Source: UMGS973 sp963609975 (GTDB lineage Bacteria; Bacillota; Clostridia; Peptostreptococcales; Anaerovoracaceae). Taken from it: a stretch of DNA of 19,432 bases. Below, piece after piece: positions 7,893 through 14,667 of this stretch. Position 1 is the stretch's first letter; the number at the start of each line of letters is the position of its first letter. The position numbers and the translations under genes were made by a program. The notes below the pieces were generated by a model, which had not been told where the DNA came from, did no database searches, and was given only the letters and a program-made list of their open reading frames with translations. The DNA is taken from positions 1 through 19,432 of the forward strand of contig CAVDMD010000036.1 in assembly GCA_963609975.1 (NCBI GenBank), read 5' to 3'.

Positions 7893-8116
7893 TATTTTGC
7901 TGCCTTTTCTTCAACAAACTTTACAAGGTCGTCGATTGTATCGAGGTTTCTGTCCAGATCAAGCTGGATTCCGAGACCTTCTTCCAGTTTCATAACCAGT
8001 TCCACTGCATCGAGTGAATCGATTCCCAGATCTTCAAACTTTGATTCCTTTTTGATGGTTGAAACTTCGCAATCCAAGTGCTCTGCTACGATTTCTGCAA
8101 TCTGATCATATAACAT
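7892..8116 (-). CDS. acpP: Acyl carrier protein
   Basis: The 74-residue acidic helical protein carries the growing acyl chain. The phosphopantetheine attachment site is Ser34 in DLGIDSLDAVEL. Length and charge fit AcpP. It is the first gene of the fab operon and has an AAGGAAGG ribosome binding site before the ATG. The predicted transcription start near 8195 gives a leader of about 78 bases. Confidence 0.96.
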   Translation of the reverse strand: MLYDQIAEIVAEHLDCEVSTIKKESKFEDLGIDSLDAVELVMKLEEGLGIQLDLDRNLDTIDDLVKFVEEKAAK

Positions 8117-8145
8117 TGTTTTTGTACCTTCCTTTTTAATTATTA

Positions 8146-8160
8146 ACCGGCCCTGCCGGT
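8146..8160 (-). other. Small GC-rich hairpin in the acpP leader
   Basis: The arms ACCGGC and GCCGGT pair over six bases around a three-base loop in the predicted 5' untranslated leader. The sequence after it (TTAATAATTAAAAAGG) is A+T-rich but not a T run, so this is not a good terminator. It may stabilise the message or do nothing. No known riboswitch is recognised. Confidence 0.4.
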
Positions 8161-8175
8161 CTTTGGCTGTAACAT

Positions 8176-8194
8176 TAGTTAGATATTCTAACTA
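8176..8194. promoter_or_regulatory. Perfect palindrome at fab transcription start, probable repressor operator
   Basis: TAGTTAGA-TAT-TCTAACTA is a perfect 8-base inverted repeat with a 3-base centre. It covers about +1 to +20 relative to the promoter predicted at 8202-8230, the classic place for a repressor. Lipid operons in Firmicutes are repressed by FapR or by MarR-family FabT. The size and symmetry suit a MarR-type dimer, and the sequence is not an obvious match to the FapR or streptococcal FabT sites I know. No regulator gene is in the window. Confidence 0.75.
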
Positions 8195-8201
8195 TTATCG
8201 T

Positions 8202-8230
8202 ATGCTATCATTTTATGCGGCAAATGTCAA
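8202..8230 (-). promoter_or_regulatory. Promoter of the fab operon
   Basis: On the minus strand a perfect TTGACA (8230-8225) is followed after exactly 17 bases by TAGCAT (8207-8202, 4 of 6 to the -10 consensus). It lies 11 bases beyond the T run of the argD terminator and upstream of acpP. The predicted start near 8195 is inside the palindrome at 8176-8194. Confidence 0.8.
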
Positions 8231-8240
8231 TAGTTACGGC

Positions 8241-8270
8241 AAAAAAAGAGGAGATGCTCAAATCATCTCC
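8241..8270 (-). terminator. Rho-independent terminator of the arg operon
   Basis: The minus strand has GGAGATG (8270-8264), a 7-base loop, CATCTCC (8256-8250), then TCTTTTTTT (8249-8241). The stem is a perfect 7 pairs. It starts 7 bases after the argD TAG, and the fab promoter follows directly. Confidence 0.9.
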
Positions 8271-8277
8271 ACAAAAA

Positions 8278-9444
8278 CTATAATACTTTTTTCAGAATTT
8301 CAAGNNNNNNNNNNNNNNNNNNNNNNNNNNNNNNNNNNNNNNNNNNNNNNNNNNNNNNNNNNNNNNNNNNNNNNNNNNNNNNNNNNNNNNNNNNNNNNNN
8401 NNNNNNNNNNNNNNNNNNNNNNNNNNNNNNNNNNNNNNNNNNNNNNNNNNNNNNNNNNNNNNNNNNNNNNNNNNNNNNNNNNNNNNNNNNNNNNNNNNNN
8501 NNNNNNNNNNNNNNNNNNNNNNNNNNNNNNNNNNNNNNNNNNNNNNNNNNNNNNNNNNNNNNNNNNNNNNNNNNNNNNNNNNNNNNNNNNNNNNNNNNNN
8601 NNNNNNNNNNNNNNNNNNNNNNNNNNNNNNNNNNNNNNNNNNNNNNNNNNNNNNNNNNNNNNNNNNNNNNNNNNNNNNNNNNNNNNNNNNNNNNNNNNNN
8701 NNNNNNNNNNNNNNNNNNNNNNNNNNNNNNNNNNNNNNNNNNNNNNNNNNNNNNNNNNNNNNNNNNNNNNNNNNNNNNNNNNNNNNNNNNNNNNNNNNNN
8801 NNNNNNNNNNNNNNNNNNNNNNNNNNNNNNNNNNNNNNNNNNNNNNNNNNNNNNNNNNNNNNNNNNNNNNNNNNNNNNNNNNNNNNNNNNNNNNNNNNNN
8901 NNNNNNNNNNNNNNNNNNNNNNNNNNNNNNNNNNNNNNNNNNNNNNNNNNNNNNNNNNNNNNNNNNNNNNNNNNNNNNNNNNNNNNNNNNNNNNNNNNNN
9001 NNNNNNNNNNNNNNNNNNNNNNNNNNNNNNNNNNNNNNNNNNNNNNNNNNNNNNNNNNNNNNNNNNNNNNNNNNNNNNNNNNNNNNNNNNNNNNNNNNNN
9101 NNNNNNNNNGCGGCTTCATTTGCCTCCGCTCCGGAATTGCCGAAAAACACCTTTGACATTCCTGTTTTTGATGTCAGAAGCTGAGCCGCCCTGACCTGAG
9201 GCTCCGTATAAAACAGGTTCGAAATATGCTGCAGTCTGTTAAGCTGCGCAGTCACCGCATTTACCCAGCCCTCGTCACAAAAGCCAAGAGAATTTACTCC
9301 TATTCCCGATGTGAAGTCTATATATTCTCTGCCGTCATATGAAGTGCATACAGCGCCTTTTCCCTGTTTTACCGCAAGGTCATATCTGGCATATGTGTTT
9401 ACTATTTTTTCTTTGTCGGTTTTTTTGATATCAATGCTTTCCAT
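8278..9444 (-). CDS. argD: Acetylornithine aminotransferase, interior unsequenced
   Basis: This PLP enzyme converts N-acetylglutamate semialdehyde to N-acetylornithine with glutamate as donor. The readable N-terminal part shows YDGREYIDFTSGIGVNSLGF and VFFGNSGAEANEA, the class III aminotransferase phosphate-binding motif. The last readable residues, LEILKKVL, precede a TAG. Between them 805 bases are N, so the PLP lysine is unseen. Both flanks share one frame and the total, about 388 residues from this start, fits ArgD, so the gap size seems right. I chose ATG 9444, which follows GAGGAG by 10 bases and overlaps argB by 14; an upstream ATG at 9468 has no good ribosome site. Position after argB excludes most other class III aminotransferases. 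Confidence 0.87.
   Translation of the reverse strand: MESIDIKKTDKEKIVNTYARYDLAVKQGKGAVCTSYDGREYIDFTSGIGVNSLGFCDEGWVNAVTAQLNRLQHISNLFYTEPQVRAAQLLTSKTGMSKVFFGNSGAEANEAXXXXXXXXXXXXXXXXXXXXXXXXXXXXXXXXXXXXXXXXXXXXXXXXXXXXXXXXXXXXXXXXXXXXXXXXXXXXXXXXXXXXXXXXXXXXXXXXXXXXXXXXXXXXXXXXXXXXXXXXXXXXXXXXXXXXXXXXXXXXXXXXXXXXXXXXXXXXXXXXXXXXXXXXXXXXXXXXXXXXXXXXXXXXXXXXXXXXXXXXXXXXXXXXXXXXXXXXXXXXXXXXXXXXXXXXXXXXXXXXXXXXXXXXXXXXXXXXXXXXXXXXXXXXXLEILKKVL
8305..9109. other. Assembly gap (N run) of 805 bases
   Basis: All bases are N. The gap is entirely within argD. Its length preserves the argD frame and gives a normal family length, so it is probably sized from real data and not a fixed placeholder. Nothing can be said of the sequence itself. 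Confidence 0.99.
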
Positions 9445-10327
9445 CCCAGTATTTCTCCTCTTCATCACTTAATATCGCCGTACCCGTACCCTTGTTTGTG
9501 AATATCTCCAGAAGCAGGCTGTGCGGAATCCTGCCGTCCATTATATGTATTCTTGTAATGCCTCCCCGCAGCGCTTCAATGCAGTTTTGTATCTTAGGGA
9601 GCATCCCTCCTGAAATAACGCCGCTTGCTATCAGATCCTCCGCCTCGTGAACAAACAGCTCCGAAAGTACCGAATCCGGATCGTCAGGGTTTTCTCTGAC
9701 TCCCTCCACATCCGAAAGATAAACAAGCTTTTCGGCATTAAGGCCCATAGCTATTGCAGAAGCCGCCTCATCCGCATTCACATTGTATGTGTTAAATTCA
9801 TCGTCCATTCCAAGCGGAAATATAACAGGAAGGAAGTCTTTTTCGATAAGATCCTCCACCAGTTTTGTATCGACCTCTGTTATATCACCCACAAAACCTA
9901 TGTCTTTGCCACCGGGAGTTTTCTTTTTTACCCTGATGAGTCCGCCGTCCTTGCCGCTTATTCCCGCTGCATTGACACCAAGAGACTGCACCTTTGCCAC
10001 AAGTTCCTTGTTTACTTTGGAAAGTACCATTTCCACAAGCTCCATTGTATCTTCATCCGTCACTCTGAAGCCCTCTATAAATTCGTGCTTCATGCCGACC
10101 CTGTCAACCCATCTGTTGATTTCCTTGCCGCCGCCGTGAACTATTACAGGCTTAAACCCTACCAGCTTCAAAAGTACGGCATCTTCAATCACTTTCATTT
10201 TGAGCTCATCATCAAGCATCGCACTGCCGCCGTACTTGATAACGATTATTTTACCGCTGAAACGCTGTATATATGGCAGTGCCTCTATCAGTATCTCCGC
10301 TTTGTCAAGATATTTCTGTTTTACCAT
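9431..10327 (-). CDS. argB: Acetylglutamate kinase
   Basis: The roughly 298-residue amino acid kinase phosphorylates N-acetylglutamate. Motifs are IIVIKYGGSAM near the N-terminus, the substrate-binding VIVHGGGKEI, FRVTDEDTMELVEMVL and GISGKDGGLI. The C-terminal region carries SGVISGGMLPKIQNCIEAL. I chose ATG 10327, because GGAGG stands 10 bases before it. The upstream ATG at 10336 is only one base from that site and so is unlikely to be used. It follows argJ by 15 bases. Many ArgB enzymes of the acetyl cycle are inhibited by arginine, usually those with an extra N-terminal helix; the short N-terminus here (about 25 residues before IKYGG) makes that uncertain. Confidence 0.94.
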   Translation of the reverse strand: MVKQKYLDKAEILIEALPYIQRFSGKIIVIKYGGSAMLDDELKMKVIEDAVLLKLVGFKPVIVHGGGKEINRWVDRVGMKHEFIEGFRVTDEDTMELVEMVLSKVNKELVAKVQSLGVNAAGISGKDGGLIRVKKKTPGGKDIGFVGDITEVDTKLVEDLIEKDFLPVIFPLGMDDEFNTYNVNADEAASAIAMGLNAEKLVYLSDVEGVRENPDDPDSVLSELFVHEAEDLIASGVISGGMLPKIQNCIEALRGGITRIHIMDGRIPHSLLLEIFTNKGTGTAILSDEEEKYWDGKH

Positions 10328-10342
10328 GATCGCCATTCCTCC

Positions 10343-11566
10343 CTAGCTTCTGTATGAACCGTTTATTTTAACATAATCATATGTCAGGTCACAGCCCCAT
10401 GCCGAAGCTTTGGCTTCTCCCTGATTCATATTTATATCAATTACAAGCTCCTCCTCGGACAAAATCTCCGTGGCCTTATCTTCGCTGTATTCTGCGGCCT
10501 CCGAAGCTCTGCATACGGTTACGGAGCCTTTGGCTGAACTCATTGTCACATCTATATTGTCAACTGCAAAATCGCCCTCCGTATATCCTATTGCACAGAG
10601 CGCTCTGCCCCAGTTTGCATCTGCTCCGAACATTGCAGCCTTGAAAAGATCCGATGAAACAACGGATTTGCTTATCTTCTGCGCTGTGTATTCATCAGCT
10701 GCGCCTGCAACATTACATTCTATCAGCTTGGTTGCGCCCTCACCGTCTCTTGCCATCTTTTTTGAAAGATATACGGTAACCATTGAAAGTGCCTCACAGA
10801 ACAGGTCAAAGTCACTGCCCTCACTGTCTATAACAGTGTTTTGCGCCATAGCGTTTGCCATAATTATTACCGTATCGTTTGTCGATGTATCTCCGTCAAC
10901 GCATATCTGATTAAAACTGGTCCTGATGTCGCGGTCAAGAGCCTTTTGAAGCATTGCAGGAGATATATTCACATCAGAAGTTATAAACGAGAGCATTGTT
11001 GCCATATTAGGGTTAATCATGCCGCTTCCCTTGGCAATGCCGCCTATTGTGCATTTTTTGCCGTCAAGAGTGAACTCCACCGCAACGGATTTTGGTATTG
11101 TATCAGTAGTCATTATAGCGGCAGCCGCATCATCTGAACCGTCATATGAAAGGCTCTCTGCAAGCACAGGTATACCTTTTTCAAAAGGCTCTATTTTAAG
11201 TTTTTCGCCTATGACTCCCGTTGAACATACAGCTATGTCCTCCGGTTTCATACCGAGTGCTTCTGCTGCAAGTCTGCAGGTTTCCCTTGCAGTCTCAACA
11301 CCGCCCGGTGCGCAGGTGTTGGCGTTGCCGCTGTTGCATATGACAGCTCTGACCTTGCCGTCAGCTATGTGCTGCTTTGTCACCTCTATGGGCGCTCCCT
11401 TTACCTTGTTGGTTGTATATACTGCCGCAGCGCTGCACATACAGTCGCTGACTATAAGGCAGAGGTCTTTTTTTGTTTTGTTTTTGCGAAAGCCTGCAAC
11501 TGTGCCTGCGGCTCTGAAGCCTTTGGCGCTGCATACTCCTCCGTCTGTATATTTAATATCTCTCAT
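10343..11566 (-). CDS. argJ: Bifunctional ornithine acetyltransferase / N-acetylglutamate synthase
   Basis: The 407-residue ArgJ moves acetyl groups from N-acetylornithine to glutamate, closing the acetyl cycle, and may also use acetyl-CoA. It self-cleaves: the expected site is Ala189-Thr190 in KGSGMINPNMATMLSF, where Thr190 becomes the nucleophile of the beta chain. STGVIG (115-120) matches the oxyanion-hole motif. The ATG follows the argC stop directly (TAGATG) with AAAGGA upstream. Whether it is mono- or bifunctional cannot be read from sequence, but no argA or argE is seen nearby. Confidence 0.95.
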   Translation of the reverse strand: MRDIKYTDGGVCSAKGFRAAGTVAGFRKNKTKKDLCLIVSDCMCSAAAVYTTNKVKGAPIEVTKQHIADGKVRAVICNSGNANTCAPGGVETARETCRLAAEALGMKPEDIAVCSTGVIGEKLKIEPFEKGIPVLAESLSYDGSDDAAAAIMTTDTIPKSVAVEFTLDGKKCTIGGIAKGSGMINPNMATMLSFITSDVNISPAMLQKALDRDIRTSFNQICVDGDTSTNDTVIIMANAMAQNTVIDSEGSDFDLFCEALSMVTVYLSKKMARDGEGATKLIECNVAGAADEYTAQKISKSVVSSDLFKAAMFGADANWGRALCAIGYTEGDFAVDNIDVTMSSAKGSVTVCRASEAAEYSEDKATEILSEEELVIDINMNQGEAKASAWGCDLTYDYVKINGSYRS

Positions 11567-12490
11567 CTATATAAGTCCTTTCGTTTCATCTGTTCCAAGC
11601 ATTATGTTCATATTCTGCACAGCTGCTCCGCTGGCGCCCTTGCCCAGATTATCATAGGTTGCAACTATGAGAAGGTTTTCAGGGGTTCCCTCAACCGATA
11701 TCTCAAGTCTGTTGCTGCCTGCAAGACGGTCTGAATATATAAACCCGTTGTCGCCTGTGGTGCCTTTAATATTTACCATAGGATTTCCGGCATAGTATTC
11801 TCTGTACATATCGGCAAGCTCCTTAACTGAGGATATTTCTTTTTTGAGAAACTCTCCCGAAACAGGCACCGTAACCTCCATACCGCTGAAAAAATGTCCC
11901 ACAACCGGCATAAATGACGGTCTGGTTTCAAGTCCTGTTGCTTTCATTATTTCCGGCAGGTGCTTGTGCTTCTGGGTTATTGCATACTGTCCCGGGCTTC
12001 TTACCTGTCCGCAGCTTTCGTAATCCGCTATCATTTTTTTGCCGCCGCCGCTGTAGCCTGTAAGTGAGAATACAGAAAACGGATAATCCGCATTTATATA
12101 TCCTGTCTCAAGCAGCGGTCTGATTATAAGGATTGCGCCTGTGGCATGGCAGCCCGGAACTGCAACCCTGTTGCTGTTTTTTATTTTTTCTCTCTGTCCC
12201 TTTGAAAGCTCCGGCATGCCGTATACCCAGTCGTCGTTTGTTCTGTGGGCTGTTGAGGTATCAAGTATTCTGCAGTCGGCAGGTGCTGCCGCAGCGATTT
12301 CACGCGATGCAGCATCCGGCAGACACAAAAACGACACATCTGCTTTTTTGATCATTGCAAGTCTTTCGTCTAAGTCTTTTCGCTTTGCCTCATCTATTTT
12401 AATAACGTTTATATCATTTCTCTTTGCAAAGTATTCGTGGATTTTAAGTCCTGTAGTGCCTTCTGCTCCATCAATAAATATGTTGTACAT
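11567..12490 (-). CDS. argC: N-acetyl-gamma-glutamyl-phosphate reductase, short (type 2) form
   Basis: This NADPH-dependent enzyme reduces N-acetylglutamyl phosphate to the semialdehyde. The start MYNIFIDGAEGTTGLKIHEYF shows the nucleotide-binding loop. The catalytic Cys is in VPGCHATGA, and GYSGGGKKM follows. At 307 residues with an FIDG.EGTTG start it fits the shorter ArgC class, not the roughly 345-residue form I would expect in many Firmicutes. I chose ATG 12490, which has AAAGGGG about 6 bases upstream. The frame stays open to a TTG at 12517, but that start has no support. It is the first gene of the arg operon. Confidence 0.93.
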   Translation of the reverse strand: MYNIFIDGAEGTTGLKIHEYFAKRNDINVIKIDEAKRKDLDERLAMIKKADVSFLCLPDAASREIAAAAPADCRILDTSTAHRTNDDWVYGMPELSKGQREKIKNSNRVAVPGCHATGAILIIRPLLETGYINADYPFSVFSLTGYSGGGKKMIADYESCGQVRSPGQYAITQKHKHLPEIMKATGLETRPSFMPVVGHFFSGMEVTVPVSGEFLKKEISSVKELADMYREYYAGNPMVNIKGTTGDNGFIYSDRLAGSNRLEISVEGTPENLLIVATYDNLGKGASGAAVQNMNIMLGTDETKGLI

Positions 12491-12519
12491 TTCCGCCCCT
12501 TTCTTTTTATTCAGCAATC

Positions 12520-12533
12520 TGCATATTTATTCA
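12520..12533. promoter_or_regulatory. ARG-box-like site 1, downstream of the argC -10
   Basis: TGCATATTTATTCA matches TGNATWWWWATNCA, the core of the ArgR/AhrC box, at every specified position. It lies at about +6 to +19 of the predicted argC transcript, where ArgR bound with arginine would block transcription. No argR gene is in the window. Confidence 0.65.
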
Positions 12534-12545
12534 AATACGCAGATT

Positions 12546-12574
12546 ATTATACACCAATTATTCATATATTGCAA
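12546..12574 (-). promoter_or_regulatory. Promoter of the argCJBD operon
   Basis: On the minus strand TTGCAA (12574-12569, 4 of 6) is followed after 17 bases by a perfect TATAAT (12551-12546). The start would be near 12539, giving a leader of about 50 bases. ARG-box-like sites stand on both sides. Confidence 0.75.
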
Positions 12575-12580
12575 CAGTAT

Positions 12581-12594
12581 TTCATATATATTCA
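12581..12594. promoter_or_regulatory. ARG-box-like site 2, upstream of the argC -35
   Basis: TTCATATATATTCA differs from TGNATWWWWATNCA only at the second base. It ends 7 bases upstream of the -35 element. A weaker half-site (TTCATATATTGCA, 12561-12573) lies 20 bases away on the same face of the helix and overlaps the -35. Confidence 0.5.
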
Positions 12595-12755
12595 CTCAAA
12601 TACTCAAAAAAGCTTTTATGTGTTGTGCTGTCACCGGCAGAAGAATTTTCTCACATCTGTATTAGAATATTTCAAGTGATTATCGGAAGAATTGCCATAC
12701 GCAGATAGAACGGACAGGAAACAGATAATAAAAGTGATTGCATATTAACAGCAAA

Positions 12756-12802
12756 CAGCCATACCGCTAATTAGATTAGCCGGCGTGGCTGCTATTTCTT
12801 TT
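12756..12802 (+). terminator. Long stem-loop with T-rich tail in the gene-free interval
   Basis: The arms 12756-12770 and 12774-12791 pair over about 15 positions (CAGCCA with TGGCTG, then CCG with CGG, then CTAAT with ATTAG) with one wobble, one mismatch and one bulge, around a 3-base TAG loop. On the plus strand it is followed by CTATTTCTTTT, which suits a terminator, yet no plus-strand gene is visible upstream. On the minus strand it lies about 110 bases after the aminotransferase stop and is followed by a poor T tract, so it may still end the ior operon. Confidence 0.5.
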
Positions 12803-12820
12803 GTGTGCGCATGGTCTGAC

Positions 12821-12881
12821 GCCCGCATATTTCAGTGAAAACGCCCTGAATATTATCGCACCTTGCATATGATATGCGGGC
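12821..12881. repeat. Perfect 10-base inverted repeat with 41-base centre
   Basis: GCCCGCATAT (12821-12830) and ATATGCGGGC (12872-12881) are perfect complements. The centre holds a second stem, TTCAG (12831-12835) with CTGAA (12846-12850), directly stacked on the first. The 3' arm can also pair locally, since GCATATGATATGC (12865-12877) is itself a palindrome. It lies just beyond the aminotransferase stop. Neither orientation has a T run after it, so it is not a simple terminator. I do not recognise an RNA family. Confidence 0.55.
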
Positions 12882-12898
12882 ACAGGAAATTTAATTGT

Positions 12899-14095
12899 TT
12901 ACATTTTCGCTTTGTTTATGTCGCTCATTATCTTTTCAAATCTAGGTATCGACATCTTAATGACATCAGGCGATATGCAGTACGCAAGTCTGACATAGCC
13001 AGGGCCTCCAAATGATGACCCCGGCACAACAACCATCATATGCTCCCTGCATATATTTATAAATTCGGCTTCGTCAACAGGAGTCTTAACCCACAGATAA
13101 AACGCTCCGTCAGGCTTGACACATTCGTAGCCTGCCGCCGTAAGTCCGCTATAAAGCATATCTCTGTTTTTGCCGTAAAACTCGATATCCGCCTGCTCGT
13201 CAAGGCATTTTGCAACAGCAAGCTGCGCAAGTGACGGCGCATTTACAAAGCCTGAGATTCTGGTTGCAGTAACAATACCGTCAAACAGATCATTGTAATC
13301 ATCGGCTTCGTCCGGTATCACCACATATCCTATTCTCTCACCAGGAAGTGAAAGTGATTTGCTGAATGAATATCCCACAATTGTATTGTGATAATACTTT
13401 GTAAGATAAGGAACCTCTGTATCGCTGTCATATACAAGCTCTCTGTACGGCTCGTCCGCTATCAGATAAATTGAAGTGCCGTATTCCTTCTCTTTTTGCT
13501 TAAGAGTCCTGGCTATCGCATTTATGGATTCCTCAGTATAAACAACGCCTGTCGGGTTGTTTGGGGTATTGACTATAACCGCTTTGGTTTTGGGTGACAG
13601 AGCTTTTTCGAGAGCCGCGGCATCAGGCTGGAAAGTCGGAGGGTTTGCCGGAATTTCAACAAGAACTCCGTCATAATTTGATGTATAGGCTCTGTATTCT
13701 CCAAAGTAAGGAGCAAATACCACAACCTCATCGCCCGGATCAAGCAGTGTTTTTAGTGCGGCATTGATGCCTCCTGCGGCACCTACAGACATAACTATAT
13801 TATTAACTCCGAAATCCGTACCGAATCTCCTGTTTACCGAATCTGCTATCTTCGCTCTTACGCTCTCATACCCACCGTTATTCATATATCCGTGGACATA
13901 TACCGGCGATTCCTCGTCAAGCACGCTTATAATAGCGTTTTTGAAGCTCTCAGGCGGCGGCAGATTGGGATTGCCGAGGCTGAAATCACACACATTCTCA
14001 GCACCGTATCTGTCAGCCATTATTTTACCTTCTTCAAACAAGGCTCTTATAGCCGAGCCTCCTTCTATCTGTGCTTTCATTTTTTTTGAAATCAT
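12899..14095 (-). CDS. Class I/II aminotransferase, probably aromatic
   Basis: The 398-residue fold-type I PLP enzyme has the expected residues: Asn180 in NTPNNPTG, Asp214 and Tyr217 in LIADEPYREL, PLP lysine Lys246 in YSFSKSLSLPGERIGY, Arg254, and a C-terminal Arg in GYVRLAY. It has a long N-terminal stretch, MISKKMKAQIEGGSAIRALFEEG. The ATG overlaps the iorB stop as ATGA (14095-14092). Being coupled to indolepyruvate oxidoreductase, it most likely interconverts Phe, Tyr or Trp with the matching arylpyruvate. Substrate range is inference; an aspartate- or broad-range enzyme is possible. Confidence 0.88.
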   Translation of the reverse strand: MISKKMKAQIEGGSAIRALFEEGKIMADRYGAENVCDFSLGNPNLPPPESFKNAIISVLDEESPVYVHGYMNNGGYESVRAKIADSVNRRFGTDFGVNNIVMSVGAAGGINAALKTLLDPGDEVVVFAPYFGEYRAYTSNYDGVLVEIPANPPTFQPDAAALEKALSPKTKAVIVNTPNNPTGVVYTEESINAIARTLKQKEKEYGTSIYLIADEPYRELVYDSDTEVPYLTKYYHNTIVGYSFSKSLSLPGERIGYVVIPDEADDYNDLFDGIVTATRISGFVNAPSLAQLAVAKCLDEQADIEFYGKNRDMLYSGLTAAGYECVKPDGAFYLWVKTPVDEAEFINICREHMMVVVPGSSFGGPGYVRLAYCISPDVIKMSIPRFEKIMSDINKAKM

Positions 14096-14664
14096 AAGCT
14101 GTACCCTGCTTCAAAAGCTTTAATATTAAGCTCCTCGAAGCCTTTCTTGACGTTTTTGGTTATAATCTCTTTCCAGTCAATGCCGCTTACGTTCATAGCC
14201 CTGACCAGCGCTCCCAAAAGCACGATGTTCATGGCCTTGCCGTTGCCAAGCTCCTCCGCTATATCCGCAGCCTTAACCGTAAGAGTATCGCATTTTGACG
14301 ACAGCTCCTCTATTATACCCTCAGGATATTTTGCAGCGCCCATAAGGATAGGAACAGACGGTATTTCAAAATCATTTATTACCATTTTGCCGTCAGGCTT
14401 GAGATATTCAATCCATCTCAGCGCCTCCATTTTTTCGAAAGCAACAACAACATCGGCCTGTCCCCTGCCTACTATCGGGGAATATACCCTGCTGCCGTAT
14501 CTCACCTGAGTTGAAACATCTCCGCCTCTCTGGCTCATTCCGTGAATTTCACTCATCTTGACATCATAGCCTGCGCTCATCAGACCCTCTGATAAAATCT
14601 TGCTGGCAAGTATGGTACCCTGACCGCCTACGCCCACAAGTATAATACTTCTAACATCACTCAT
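14092..14664 (-). CDS. iorB: Indolepyruvate ferredoxin oxidoreductase, beta subunit
   Basis: The 190-residue gamma-domain type subunit opens with IILVGVGGQGTILASKILSEGL and continues KMSEIHGMSQRGGDVSTQVR, both signatures of the 2-oxoacid:ferredoxin oxidoreductase gamma/IorB family. It pairs with IorA to decarboxylate arylpyruvates with transfer to CoA and electrons to ferredoxin. It starts 3 bases after iorA, with GGAGG within the end of iorA, and is coupled by ATGA to the aminotransferase. Length is normal. Confidence 0.93.
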   Translation of the reverse strand: MSDVRSIILVGVGGQGTILASKILSEGLMSAGYDVKMSEIHGMSQRGGDVSTQVRYGSRVYSPIVGRGQADVVVAFEKMEALRWIEYLKPDGKMVINDFEIPSVPILMGAAKYPEGIIEELSSKCDTLTVKAADIAEELGNGKAMNIVLLGALVRAMNVSGIDWKEIITKNVKKGFEELNIKAFEAGYSL

Positions 14665-14667
14665 ATC

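Noticed and set aside
8163..9194. Plus-strand open frame across the N block
   Set aside because: Nearly all of it is N; the ends are argD antisense and the fab promoter region, with no coding signal.
9445..9468. Longer argD from ATG 9468
   Set aside because: There is no ribosome site before it, and GAGGAG points to ATG 9444.
12491..12517. Longer argC from a TTG start at 12517
   Set aside because: The added residues have no family similarity and no ribosome site, while ATG 12490 has AAAGGGG properly spaced.
12821..12881. Inverted repeat as a terminator of the aminotransferase gene or as a known riboswitch
   Set aside because: No T run follows on either strand, and I could not match it to c-di-GMP, fluoride, purine or ZTP riboswitch patterns.
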